Shown here: one piece after another, positions 11,105-24,831 of the stretch
How the letters are laid out: the number at the start of each line of letters is the position of its first letter
Position numbering within the stretch: position 1 is the stretch's first letter
Assembly: GCA_964019165.1 (NCBI GenBank)
Contig: OZ025286.1
Coordinates: 8,851,688 to 8,915,687, forward strand
DNA: 64,000 nt
Direction of reading: 5' to 3'
DNA from: Mastigias papua
Lineage: Eukaryota > Cnidaria > Scyphozoa > Rhizostomeae > Mastigiidae
Program-made: the position numbers and the translations under genes
Notes under the pieces: generated by a model
What the model saw: only the letters and a program-made list of their open reading frames with translations
Database searches by the model: none
Told to the model about the DNA's origin: nothing

Positions 11105-13330
11105 TCATATGACCATCAGATCTGTGGTCATTGCTGTATTGTCAGACTTTACACACATACGTATATTAGGCCCATCACAAGTAATGACAGTATGTGCATA
11201 TACCGTTGTATGATTGAAATTGAGTGCAAGTGCGTCGGTCTCATGCATTAAACGACTTTTACATCTATTGTTGCACCGATGCCAATAGTTTAGCCAATGT
11301 TTCCTACTCAAATTAGCTTTAGTCTGTGCTTTTACACTATATACAGCTTTAAAGTTCTTTACATGTCGCAAAACTGACAGTACTATCCAAGACTTACAAT
11401 CACTATAAGTACGTGTGTCATAGCTCCAAAACATAATCTAAGCATATTTGAACAGTGAATCTAGCATTTATAAAATCATATGACCATCAGATCTGTGGTC
11501 ATTGCTGTATTGTCAGACTTTACACACATACGTATATTAGGCCCATCACAAGTAATGACAGTATGTGCATATACCGTTGTATGATTGAAATTGAGTGCAA
11601 GTGCGTCAGTCTCATGCATTACAGGACTTTTACATCTATTGTTGCACCGATGCCAATAGTTTAGCCAATGTTTCCTTCTCAAATTAGCTGTAATCTTCGT
11701 TTGTAGACTATATACAGCTTTCAAGTTCTTTACTTGTCGCAAAGCTGACAGTACTATCCAAGACTTACAATCACTATAAGTACGTGTGTCATAGCTCCAA
11801 AACATAATCTAAGCATATTTGAATAGTGAATCTAGCATTTATAATATCATATGACCATCAGATCTGTAGTCATTGCTGTATTGTCAGACTTTACACACAT
11901 AAGTATATTAGGCCCATCACAAGTAATGACAGTATGTGCATATACTGTTGTATGATTGAAATTGAGTGCAAGTGCGTCAGTCTCATGCATTAAACGACTT
12001 TTACATCTATTGTTGCACCGATGCCAATAGTTTAGCCAATGTTTCCTACTCAAATTAGCTTTAGTCTGTGCTTTTACACTATATACAGCTTTAAAGTTCT
12101 TTACATGTCGCAAAACTGGCAGTACTATCCAAGACTTACAATCACTATAAGTACGTGTGTCATAGCTCCAAAACATAATCTAAGCATATTTGAACAGTGA
12201 ATCTAGCATTTATAGAATCATATGACCATCAGATCTGTGGTCATTGCTGTATTGTCAGACTTTACACACATACGTATATTAGGCCCATCACAAGTAATGA
12301 CAGTATTTGCATATACTGTTGTATGGTTGAAATTGAGCGCAAGTGCGTCAATCTCATGCATAAAATGACTTTTACATCTATTGTTGCACCGATGCCAATA
12401 GTTTAGCCAATGTTTCCTACTCAAATTAGCTTTAGTCTGTGCTTTTACACTATATACAGCTTTAAAGTTCTTTACATGTCGCAAAACTGGCAGTACTATC
12501 CAAGACTTACAATCACTATAAGTACGTGTGTCATAGCTACAAAACATAATCTAAGCATATTTGAATAGTGAATCTAGCATTTATAATATCATATGACCAT
12601 CAGATCTGTAGTCATTGCTGTATTGTCAGACTTTACACACATACGTATATTAGGCCCATCACAAGTAATGACAGTATGTGCATATACTGTTGTATGATTG
12701 AAATTGAGTGCAAGTGCGTCAGTCTCATGCATTGAACGACTTTTACATCTATTGTTGCACCGATGCCAATAGTTTAGCCAATGTTTCCTTCTTACATTAG
12801 CTGTAATCTGCGTTTCTAGACTATATACAGCTTTAAAGTTCTTTACATGTCGCAAAACTGACAGTACTATCCAAGACTTACAATCACTATAAGTACGTGT
12901 GTCATAGCTCCAAAACATAATCTAAGCATATTTGAACAATGAATCTAGCATTTATAATATCATATGACCATCAGATCTGTAGTCATTGCTGTATTGTCAG
13001 ACATTACACATATACGTATTTTAGGCCCATCACAATCAATGACAGTATGTGCATATACTGTTGTATGGTTGAAATTGAGCGCAAGTGCGTCAATCTCATG
13101 CATTAAACGACTTTTACATCTATTGTTGCACCGATGCCAATAGTTTAGCCAATGTTTCCTACTCAAATTAGCTTTAGTCTGTGCTTTTACACTATATACA
13201 GCTTTAAAGTTCTTTACATGTCGCAAAACTGACAGTACTATCCAAGACTTACAATCACTATAAGTACGTGTGTCATAGCTCCAAAACATAATCTAAGCAT
13301 ATTTGAACAGTGAATCTAGCATTTATAAAA
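11105..13330. repeat. HOR region 2, first six-monomer block (o p q r s t)
   Basis: Six copies with private marks: o 11105 (cggtctc, N/V), p 11476 (cttgtcgcaaagctg, N/Q, with a private ttacaggac), q 11847 (cataagtat), r 12218 (gcataaaatg, gctacaaaac), s 12589 (cattgaacg), t 12960 (K/V with ctgacag). The same order returns 3339 bp (nine monomers) later at 14444, with a few private substitutions in each. Confidence 0.8.
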
Positions 13331-14443
13331 TCATATGACCATCAGATCTGTGGTCATTGCTGTATTGTCAGACTTTACACACATACGTATATTAGGCCCA
13401 TCACAAGTAATGACAGTATGTGCATATACCGTTGTATGATTGAAATTGAGTGCAAGTGCGTCGGTCTCATGCATTAAACGACTTTTACATCTATTGTTGC
13501 ACCGACGCCAATAGTTTAGCCAATGTTTCCTACTCAAATTAGCTTTAGTCTGTGCTTTTACACTATATACAGCTTTAAAGTTCTTTACATGTCGCAAAAC
13601 TGGCAGTACTATCCAAGACTTACAATCACTATAAGTACGTGTGTCATAGCTACAAAACATAATCTAAGCATATTTGAATAGTGAATCTAGCATTTATAAT
13701 ATCATATGACCATCAGATCTGTAGTCATTGCTGTATTGTCAGACTTTACACACATACGTATATTAGGCCCATCACAAGTAATGACAGTATGTGCATATAC
13801 TGTTGTATGATTGAAATTGAGTGCAAGTGCGTCAGTCTCATGCATTGAACGACTTTTACATCTATTGTTGCACCGATGCCAATAGTTTAGCCAATGTTTC
13901 CTTCTTACATTAGCTGTAATCTGCGTTTCTAGACTATATACAGCTTTAAAGTTCTTTACATGTCGCAAAACTGACAGTACTATCCAAGACTTACAATCAC
14001 TATAAGTACGTGTGTCATAGCTCCAAAACATAATCTAAGCATATTTGAACAATGAATCTAGCATTTATAATATCATATGACCATCAGATCTGTAGTCATT
14101 GCTGTATTGTCAGACATTACACATATACGTATTTTAGGCCCATCACAATCAATGACAGTATGTGCATATACTGTTGTATGGTTGAAATTGAGCGCAAGTG
14201 CGTCAATCTCATGCATTAAACGACTTTTACATCTATTGTTGCACCGATGCCAATAGTTTAGCCAATGTTTCCTACTCAAATTAGCTTTAGTCTGTGCTTT
14301 TACACTATATACAGCTTTAAAGTTCTTTACATGTCGCAAAACTGACAGTACTATCCAAGACTTACAATCACTATAAGTACGTGTGTCATAGCTCCAAAAC
14401 ATAATCTAAGCATATTTGAACAGTGAATCTAGCATTTATAAAA
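13331..14443. repeat. HOR region 2, shortened block (o/r hybrid, s, t)
   Basis: Three copies. The first (13331) starts as type o (cggtctc, caccgacgcc) and ends as type r (ctggcag, gctacaaaac). The next two (13702, 14073) match types s and t. The internal o-to-r jump removes p, q and most of r in register, which is what unequal exchange within an o p q r s t tandem would leave. Confidence 0.8.
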
Positions 14444-16669
14444 TCATATGACCATCAGATCTGTGGTCATTGCTGTATTGTCAGACTTTACACACATACG
14501 TATATTAGGCCCATCACAAGTAATGACAGTATGTGCATATACCGTTGTATGATTGAAATTGAGTGCAAGTGCGTCGGTCTCATGCATTAAACGACTTTTA
14601 CATCTATTGTTGCACCGACGCCAATAGTTTAGCCAATGTTTCCTACTCAAATTAGCTTTAGTCTGTGCTTTTACACTATATACAGCTTTAAAGTTCTTTA
14701 CATGTCGCAAAACTGACAGTACTATCCAAGACTTACAATCACTATAAGTACGTGTGTCATAGCTCCAAAACATAATCTAAGCATATTTGAACAGTGAATC
14801 TAGCATGTATAAAATCATATGACCATCAGATCTGTGGTCATTGCTGTATTGTCAGACTTTACACACATACGTATATTAGGCCCATCACAAGTAATGACAG
14901 TATGTGCATATACCGTTGTATGATTGAAATTGAGTGCAAGTGCGTCAGTCTCATGCATTACACGACTTTTACATCTATTGTTGCACCGATGCCAATAGTT
15001 TAGTCAATGTTTCCTTCTCAAATTAGCTGTAATCTTCGTTTGTAGACTATATACAGCTTTCAAGTTCTTTACTTGTCGCAAAGCTGACAGTACTATCCAA
15101 GACTTACAATCACTATAAGTACGTGTGTCATAGCTCCAAAACATAATCTAAGCATATTTGAATAGTGAATCTAGCATTTATAATATCATATGACCATCAG
15201 ATCTGTAGTCATTGCTGTATTGTCAGACTTTACACACATAAGTATATTAGGCCCATCACAAGTAATGACAGTATGTGCATATACTGTTGTATGATTGAAA
15301 TTGAGTGCAAGTGCGTCAGTCTCATGCATTAAACGACTTTTACATCTATTGTTGCACCGATGCCAATAGTTTAGCCAATGTTTCCTACTCAAATTAGCTT
15401 TAGTCTGTGCTTTTACACTATATACAGCTTTAAAGTTCTTTACATGTCGCAAAACTGGCAGTACTATCCAAGACTTACAATCACTATAAGTACGTGTGTC
15501 ATAGCTCCAAAACATAATCTAAGCATATTTGAACAGTGAATCTAGCATTTATAGAATCATATGACCATCAGATCTGTGGTCATTGCTGTATTGTCAGACT
15601 TTACACACATACGTATATTAGGCCCATCACAAGTAATGACAGTATGTGCATATACTGTTGTATGGTTGAAATTGAGCGCAAGTGCGTCAATCTCATGCAT
15701 AAAACGACTTTTACATCTATTGTTGCACCGATGCCAATAGTTTAGCCAATGTTTCCTACTCAAATTAGCTTTAGTCTGTGCTTTTACACTATATACAGCT
15801 TTAAAGTTCTTTACATGTCGCAAAACTGGCAGTACTATCCAAGACTTACAATCACTATAAGTACGTGTGTCATAGCTACAAAACATAATCTAAGCATATT
15901 TGAATAGTGAATCTAGCATTTATAATATCATATGACCATCAGATCTGTAGTCATTGCTGTATTGTCAGACTTTACACACATACGTATATTAGGCCCATCA
16001 CAAGTAATGACAGTATGTGCATATACTGTTGTATGATTGAAATTGAGTGCAAGTGCGTCAGTCTCATGCATTGAACGACTTTTACATCTATTGTTGCACC
16101 GATGCCAATAGTTTAGCCAATGTTTCCTTCTTACATTAGCTGTAATCTGCGTTTCTAGACTATATACAGCTTTAAAGTTCTTTACATGTCGCAAAACTGA
16201 CAGTACTATCCAAGACTTACAATCACTATAAGTACGTGTGACATAGCTCCAAAAAATAATCTAAGCATATTTGAACAATGAATCTAGCATTTATAATATC
16301 ATATGACCATCAGATCTGTAGTCATTGCTGTATTGTCAGACATTACACATATACGTATTTTAGGCCCATCACAATCAATGACAGTATGTGCATATACTGT
16401 TGTATGGTTGAAATTGAGCGCAAGTGCGTCAATCTCATGCATTAAACGACTTTTACATCTATTGTTGCACCGATGCCAATAGTTTAGCCAATGTTTCCTA
16501 CTCAAATTAGCTTTAGTCTGTGCTTTTACACTATATACAGCTTTAAAGTTCTTTACATGTCGCAAAACTGGCAGAACTATCCAAGACTTACAATCACTAT
16601 AAGTACGTGTGTCATAGCTCCAAAACATAATCTAAGCATATTTGAACAGTGAATCTAGCATTTATAAAA
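14444..16669. repeat. HOR region 2, second six-monomer block (o p q r s t)
   Basis: Repeats the block at 11105. The o copy (14444) has caccgacgcc, shared with 13331. The p copy (14815) has gtcaatg, a minus-strand TGA, and lacks the ttacaggac of 11476. The s copy (15928) has gtgacatagctcc and aaaaaataat, which remove the usual ATG. The t copy (16299) has ctggcagaac. Confidence 0.78.
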
Positions 16670-17040
16670 TCATATGACCATCAGATCTGTGGTCATTGCT
16701 GTATTGTCAGACTTTACACACATACGTATATTAGGCCCATCACAAGTAATGACAGTATGTGCATATACCGTTGTATGATTGAAATTGAGTGCAAGTGCGT
16801 CAGTCTCATGCATTAAACGACTTTTACATCTATTGTTGCACCGATGCCAATAGTTTAGTTAATGTTTTCTTCTCAAATTAGCTGTAATCTGCGTTTGTAG
16901 ACTATATACAGCTTTCAAGTTCTTTACTTCTCGCACAACTGACAGTACTATCCAAGACTTACAATCACTATAAGTACGTGTGTCATAGCTCCAAAACATA
17001 ATCTAAGCATATTTGAATAGTGAATCTAGCATTTATAATA
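16670..17040. repeat. N/Q monomer with gttaatg nonsense change
   Basis: Class N/Q with gttaatgttttc, tcaagttctttacttctcgc and a private cacaactg. The gttaatg mark is shared with 10363 and 30397 and converts the minus-strand Trp codon TGG to TAA. Confidence 0.8.
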
Positions 17041-20000
17041 TCATATGACCATCAGATCTGTAGTCATTGCTGTATTGTCAGACTTTACACACATACGTAT
17101 ATTAGGCCCATCACAAGTAATGACAGTATGTGCATATACTGTTGTATGATTGAAATTGAGTGCAAGTGCGTCAGTCTCATGCATTAAACGACTTTTACAT
17201 CTATTATTGCACCGATGCCAATAGTTTAGCCAATGTTTCCTTCTTACATTAGCTGTAATCTGCGTTTCTAGACTTTATACAGCTTTAAAGTTCTTTACAT
17301 GTCGCAAAACTGACAGTACTATCCAAGACTTACAATCACTATAAGTACGTGTGTCATAGCTCCAAAACATAATCTAAGCATATTTGAACAATGAATCTAG
17401 CATTTATAATATCATATGACCATCAGATCTGTAGTCATTGCTGTATTGTCAGACATTACACATATACATATTTTAGGCCCATCACAATCAATGACAGTAT
17501 GTGCATATACTGTTGTATGGTTGAAATTGAGCGCAAGTGCGTCAATCTCATGCATTAAACGACTTTTACATCTATTGTTGCACCGATGCCAATAGTTTAG
17601 CCAATGTTTCCTTCTTACATTAGCTGTAATCTGCGTTTCTAGACTATATACAGCTTTAAAGTTCTTTACATGTCGCAAAACTGACAGTACTATCCAAGAC
17701 TTACAATCACTATAAGTACGTGTGTCATAGCTCCAAAACATAATCTAAGCATATTTGAACAATGAATCTAGCATTTATAATATCATATGACCATCAGATC
17801 TGTAGTCAATGCTGTATTGTCAGACATTACACATATATGTATTTTAGGCCCATCACAATCAATGACAGTATGTGCATATACTGTTGTATGATTGAAATTG
17901 AGCGCAAGTGCGTCAATCTCATGCATTAAACGACTTTTACATCTATTGTTGCACCGATGCCAATAGTTTAGCCAATGTTTCCTACTTAAATTAGCTGTAA
18001 TCTGCGTTTGTAGACTATATACAGCTTTAAAGTTCTTTACATGTCGCAAAACTGACAGTACTATCCAAGACTTACAATCACTATAAGTACGTGTGTCATA
18101 GCTCCAAAACATAATCTAAGCATATTTGAACAATGAATCTAGCATTTATAATATCATATGACCATCAGATCTGTAGTCATTGCTGTATTGTCAGACATTA
18201 CACATATACGTAGTTTAGGCCCAGCACAATCAATGACAGTATGTGCATATACTGTTGTATTATTGAAATTGAGTGCAAGTGCGTCAATCTCATGCATTAA
18301 ACGACTTTTACATCTATTGTTGCACCGATGCCAATAGTTTAGCCAATGTTTCCTTCTTACATTAGCTGTAATCTGTGTTTCTAGACTATATACAGCTTTA
18401 AAGTTCTTTACTTCGCGCAAAAATGACAGTACTATCCAAGACTTACAATCACTATAAGTACGTGTGTCATAGCCCCAAAACATAATCTAAGCATATTTGA
18501 ATAGTGAATCTAGCATTTATAACATCATATGACCATCAGATCTGTAGTCATTGCTGTATTGTCAGACATTACACATATACGTATTTTAGGCCCATCACAA
18601 TCAATGACAGTATGTGCATATACTGTTGTATGATTGAAATTGAGTGCAAGTGCGTCAATCTCATGCATTAAACGACTTTTACATCTATTGTTGCACCGAT
18701 GCCAATAGTTTAGCCAAAGTTTCCTACTCAAATTAGCTTTAGTCTGTGCTTTTACACTATATACAGCTTTAAAGTTCTTTACATGCCGCAAAACTGGCAG
18801 TACTATCCAAGACTTACAATCACTATAAGTACGTGTGTCATAGCTACAAAACATAATCTAAGCATATTTGAATAGTGAATCTAGCATTTATAAAATCATA
18901 TGACCATCAGATCTGTGGTCATTGCTGTATTGTCAGACTTTACACACATACGTATATTAGGCCCATCACAAGTAATGACAGTATGTGCATATACTGTTGT
19001 ATGATTGAAATTGAGTGCAAGTGCGTCAGTCTCATGCATTAAACGACTTTTACATCTATTGTTGCACCGATGCCAATAGTTTAGCCAATGTTTCCTACTC
19101 AAATTAGCTTTAGTCTGTGCTTTTACATTATATACAGCTTTAAAGTTCTTTACATGTCGCATAACTGGCAGTACTATCCAAGACTTACAATCACTATAAG
19201 TACGTGTGTCATAGCTCCAAAACATAATCTAAGCATATTTGAACAGTGAATCTAGCATTTATAAAATCATATGACCATCAGATCTGTGGTCATTGCTGTA
19301 TTGTCAGACTTTACACACATACGTATATTAGGCCCATCACAAGTAATGACAGTATGTGCATATACTATTGTATGATTGAAATTGAGTGCAAGTGCGTCAG
19401 TCTCATGCATTAAACGACTTTTACATCTATTGTTGCACCGATGCCAATAGTTTAGCCAATGTTTCCTTCTTACATTAGCTGTAATCTGCGTTTCTAGACT
19501 ATATACAGCTTTAAAGTTCTTTACATGTCGCAAAACTGACAGTACTATCCAAGACTTACAATCACTATAAGTACGTGTGTCATAGCTCCAAAACATAATC
19601 TAAGCATATTTGAACAATGAATCTAGCATTTATAATATCATATGACCATCAGATCTGTAGTCATTGCTGTATTGTCAGACATTACACATATTCGTATTTT
19701 AGGCCGATCACAATCAATGACAGTATGTGCATATACTGTTGTATGATTGAAATTGAGTGCAAGTGCGTCAATCTCATGCATTAAACGACTTTTACATCTA
19801 TTGTTGCACCGATGCCAATAGTTTAGCCAATGTTTCCTACTCAAATTAGCTTTAGTTTGTGCTTTTACACTATATACAGCTTTAAAGTTCTTTACATGTC
19901 GCAAAACTGGCAGTACTATCCAAGACTTACAATCACTATAAGTACGTGTGTCATAGCTCCAAAACATAATCTAAGCATATTTGAATAGTGAATCTAGCAT

Positions 20001-20379
20001 TGATAATATCATATGACCATAAGATCTGTAGTCATTGCTGTATTGTCAGACTTTACACACATACGTATATTAGGCCCATCACAAGTAATGACAGTATGTG
20101 CATATACTGTTGTATGATTGAAATTGAGTGCAAGTGCGTCAGTCTCATGCATTAAACGACTTTTACATCTATTGTTGCACCGATGCCAATAGTTTAGCCA
20201 ATGTTTCCTTCTTACATTAGCTGTAATCTGCGTTTCTAGACTATATACAACTTTAAAGTTCTTTACATGTCGCAAAACTGACAGTACTATCCAAGACTTA
20301 CAATCACTATAAGTACGTGTGTCATAGCTCCAAAACATAATCTAAGCATATTTGAACAATGAATCTAGCATTTATAATA
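17041..20379. repeat. Transitional region, nine mixed monomers
   Basis: Starts: 17041, 17412, 17783, 18154, 18525, 18896, 19267, 19638, 20009. The first carries gactttatac (the m mark, a minus-strand TAA). The next two pair left K with right E and right Q. 18154 resembles type f, 18525 type g, 18896 the c/a hybrid and 19267 type b, so part of the region-1 order returns here with private changes (tagccccaaa, gctacaaaac). 19638 and 20009 are K/V and N/E with private marks (ggccgatc, tatacaac). Confidence 0.72.
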
Positions 20380-20750
20380 TCATATGACCATCAGATCTGT
20401 AGTCATTGCTGTATTGTCAGACATTACACATATACGTATTTTAGGCCCATCACAATCAATGACAGTATGTGCATATACTGTTGTATGGTTGAAATTGAGC
20501 GCAAGTGCGTCAATCTCATGCATTAAACGACTTTTACATCTATTGTTGCACCGATGCCAATAGTTTAGCCAATGTTTCCTACTCAAATTAGCTTTAGTCT
20601 GTGCTTTTACACTATATACAGCTTTAAAGTTCTTTACATGTCGCAAAACTGGCAGTACTATCCAAGACTTACAATCACTATAAGTACGTGTGTCATAGCT
20701 CCAAAACATAATCTAAGCATATTTGAACAGTGAATCTAGCATTTATAAAA
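20380..20750. repeat. Reference monomer, class K/V
   Basis: A clean example of the class with left allele K and right allele V. The left window reads cattacacatat and cacaatcaatg at offsets 41-81. The right cassette at offsets 201-233 reads tactcaaatt...cttttacac. Linked changes are caatctc at offsets 132-138 and ctggcag at 270-276. In minus-strand translation these give PKIRICVM, HEID, SVKAQTKANLSRK and LPVLR. Close copies include 16299, 21122, 25574, 28542, 30768 and 32623. Members of this class often, but not always, carry tatggttg and gagcgcaag (offsets 105-126). Confidence 0.93.
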
Positions 20751-22605
20751 TCATATGACCATCAGATCTGTGGTCATTGCTGTATTGTCAGACTTTACAC
20801 ACATACGTATATTAGGCCCATCACAAGTAATGACAGTATGTGCATATACCGTTGTATGATTGAAATTGAGTGCAAGTGCGTCAGTCTCATGCATTACACG
20901 ACTTTTACATCTATTGTTGCACCGATGCCAATAGTTTAGCCAATGTTTCCTTCTTACATTAGCTGTAATCTGCGTTTCTAGACTATATACAGCTTTAATG
21001 TTCTTTACAAGTCGCAAAACTGACAGTACTATCCAAGACTTACAATCACTATAAGTACGTGTGTCATAGCTCCAAAACATAATCTAAGCATATTTGAACA
21101 ATGAATCTAGCATTTATAATATCATATGACCATCAGATCTGTAGTCATTGCTGTATTGTCAGACATTACACATATACGTATTTTAGGCCCATCACAATCA
21201 ATGACAGTATGTGCATATACTGTTGTATGGTTGAAATTGAGCGCAAGTGCGTCAATCTCATGCATTAAACGACTTTTACATCTATTGTTGCACCGATGCC
21301 AATAGTTTAGCCAATGTTTCCTACTCAAATTAGCTTTAGTCTGTGCTTTTACACTATATACAGCTTTAAAGTTCTTTACATGTCGCAAAACTGGCAGTAC
21401 TATCCAAGACTTACAATCACTATAAGTACGTGTGTCATAGCTCCAAAACATAATCTAAGCATATTTGAACAGTGAATCTAGCATTTATAAAATCATATGA
21501 CCATCAGATCTGTGGTCATTGCTGTATTGTCAGACTTTACACACATACGTATATTAGGCCCATCACAAGTAATGACAGTATGTGCATATACCGTTGTATG
21601 ATTGAATTTGAGTGCAAGTGCGTCAGTCTCATGCATTAAACGACTTTTACATCTATTGTTGCACCGATGCCAATAGTTTAGCCAATGTTTCCTTCTCAAA
21701 TTAGCTGTAATCTTCGTTTGTAGACTATATACAGCTTTCAAGTTCTTTACTTGTCGCAAAGCTGACAGTACTATCCAAGACTTACAATCACTATAAGTAC
21801 GTGTGTCATAGCTCCAAAACATAATCTAAGCATATTTGAATAGTGAATCTAGCATTTATAATATCATATGACCATCAGATCTGTAGTCATTGCTGTATTG
21901 TCAGACTTTACACACATACGTATATTAGGCCCATCACAAGTAATGACAGTATGTGCATATACTGTTGTATGATTGAAATTGAGTGCAAGTGCGTCAGTCT
22001 CATGCATTAAACGACTTTTACATCTATTGTTGCACCGATGCCAATAGTTTAGCCAATGTTTCCTTCTCAAATTAGCTGTAATCTTCGTTTGTAGACTATA
22101 TACAGCTTTCAAGTTCTTTACTTGAAGCAAAGCTGACAGTACTATCCAAGACTTACAATCACTATAAGTACGTGTGTCATAGCTCCAAAACATAATCTAA
22201 GCATATTTGAACAATGAATCTAGCATTTATAATATCATATGACCATCAGATCTGTAGTCATTGCTGTATTGTCAGACTTTACACACATACGTATATTAGG
22301 CCCATCACAAGTAATGACAGTATGTGCATATACTGTTGTATGATTGAAATTGAGTGCAAGTGCGTCAGTCTCATGCATTAAACGACTTTTACATCTATTG
22401 TTGCACCGATGCCAATAGTTTAGCCAATGTTTCCTTCTCAAATTAGCTGTAATCTGCGTTTCTAGACTTAATACAGCTTTAAAGTTCTTTACATGTCGCA
22501 AAACTGACAGTACTATCCAAGACTTACAATAACTATAAGTACGTGTGTCATAGCTCCAAAACATAATCTAAGCATATTTGAACAATGAATCTAGCATTTA
22601 TAATA
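20380..22605. repeat. Six-monomer block U, first copy
   Basis: Order: K/V (20380), N/E with ttaatgttctttacaagtcgc (20751), K/V (21122), N/Q with cttgtcgcaaagctg (21493), N/Q with cttgaagcaaagctg (21864), N/E with gacttaatac (22235). The same order returns at 24832, 4452 bp (12 monomers) away. Private differences here include cattacacg (20751), gaatttgag (21493) and caataactat (22235). Confidence 0.82.
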
Positions 22606-24831
22606 TCATATGACCATCAGATCTGTAGTCATTGCTGTATTGTCAGACATTACACATATACGTATTTTAGGCCCATCACAATCAATGACAGTATGTGCTT
22701 ATACTGTTGTATGGTTGAAATTGAGCGCAAGTGCGTCAATCTCATGCATTAAACGACTTTTACATCTATTGTTGCACCGATGCCAATAGTTTAGCCAATG
22801 TGTCCTTCTTACATTAGCTGTAATCTGCGTTTCTAGACTATATACAGCTTTAAAGTTCTTTACATGTCGCAAAACTGACAGTACTATCCAAGACTTACAA
22901 TCACTATAAGTACGTGTGTCATAGCTCCAAAACATAATCTAAGCATATTTGAACAATGAATCTAGCATTTATAATATCATATGACCATCAGATCTGTAGT
23001 CATTGCTGTATTGTCAGACATTACACATATTCGTATTTTAGGCCCATCACAATCAATGACAGTATGTGCATATACTGTTGTATGATTGAAATTGAGTGCA
23101 AGTGCGTCAATCTCATGCATTAAACGACTTTTACATCTATTGTTGCACCGATGCCAATAGTTTAGCCAATGTTTCCTACTCAAATTAGCTTTAGTTTGTG
23201 CTTTTACACTATATACAGCTTTAAAGTTCTTTACATGTCGCAAAACTGGCAGTACTATCCAAGACTTACAATCACTATAAGTACGTGTGTCATAGCTCCA
23301 AAACATAATCTAAGCATATTTGAACAATGAGTCTAGCATTTATAATATCATATGACCATCAGATCTGTAGTCATTGCTGTATTGTCAGACATTACACATA
23401 TACGTATTTTAGGCCCATCACAATCAATGACAGTATGTGCATATACTGTTGTATGATTGAAATTGAGCGCAAGTGCGTCAATCTCATGCATTAAACGACT
23501 TTTACATCTATTGTTGCACCGATGCCAATAGTTTAGCCAATTTTTCCTACTCAAATTAGCTTTAGTTTGTGCTTTTACACTATATACAGCTTTAAAGTTC
23601 TTTACATGTCGCAAAACTGGCAGTACTATCCAAGACTTACAATCACTATAAGTACGTGTGTCATAGCTCCAAAACATAATCTAAGCATATTTGAACAGTG
23701 AATCTAGCATTTATAAAATCATATGACCATCAGATCTGTGGTCATTGCTGTATTGTCAGACTTTACACACATACGTATATTAGGCCCATCACAAGTAATG
23801 ACAGTATGTGCATATACCGTTGTATGATTGAAATTGAGTGCAAGTGCGTCAGTCTCATGCATTAAACGACTTTTACATCTATTGTTGCACCGATGCCAAT
23901 AGTTTAGCCAATGTTTCCTACTTAAATTAGCTGTAATCTGCGTTTGTAGACTATATACAGCTTTAAAGTTCTTTACATGTCGCAAAACTGACAGTACTAT
24001 CCAAGACTTACAATCACTATAAGTACGTGTGTCATAGCTCCAAAACATAATCTAAGCATATTTGAACAATGAATCTAGCATTTATAATATCATATGACCA
24101 TCAGATCTGTAGTCATTGCTGTATTGTCAGACATTACACATATACGTATTTTAGGCCCATCACAATCAATGACAGTATGTGCTTATACTGTTGTATGGTT
24201 GAAATTGAGCGCAAGTGCGTCAATCTCATGCATTAAACGACTTTTACATCTATTGTTGCACCGATGCCAATAGTTTAGCCAATGTGTCCTTCTTACATTA
24301 GCTGTAATCTGCGTTTGTAGACTATATACAGCTTTAAAGTTCTTTACATGTCGCAAAACTGACAGTACTATCCAAGACTTACAATCACTATAAGTACGTG
24401 TGTCATAGCTCCAAAACATAATCTAAGCATATTTGAACAATGAATCTAGCATTTATAATATCATATGACCATCAGATCTGTAGTCATTGCTGTATTGTCA
24501 GACATTACACATATACGTATTTTAGGCCCATCACAATCAATGACAGTATGTGCTTATACTGTTGTATGGTTGAAATTGAGCGCAAGTGCGTCAATCTCAT
24601 GCATTAAACGACTTTTACATCTATTGTTGCACCGATGCCAATAGTTTAGCCAATGTGTCCTTCTTACATTAGCTGTAATCTGCGTTTCTAGACTATATAC
24701 AGCTTTAAAGTTCTTTACATGTCGCAAAACTGACAGTACTATCCAAGACTTACAATCACTATAAGTACGTGTGTCATAGCTCCAAAACATAATCTAAGCA
24801 TATTTGAACAATGAATCTAGCATTTATAATA
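22606..24831. repeat. Six monomers carrying a thrice-copied nonsense allele
   Basis: Copies at 22606, 24090 and 24461 share gtgcttatac (a minus-strand TAA) and gtgtcc before the cassette. 22606 and 24461 are K/E and 24090 is K/Q. Between the first and second lie K/V (22977, attcgtat), K/V (23348, a private aatttttcc) and N/Q (23719, tacttaaatt). The stop-bearing copies are otherwise close to each other, so the defective allele was amplified like any other. Confidence 0.8.
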
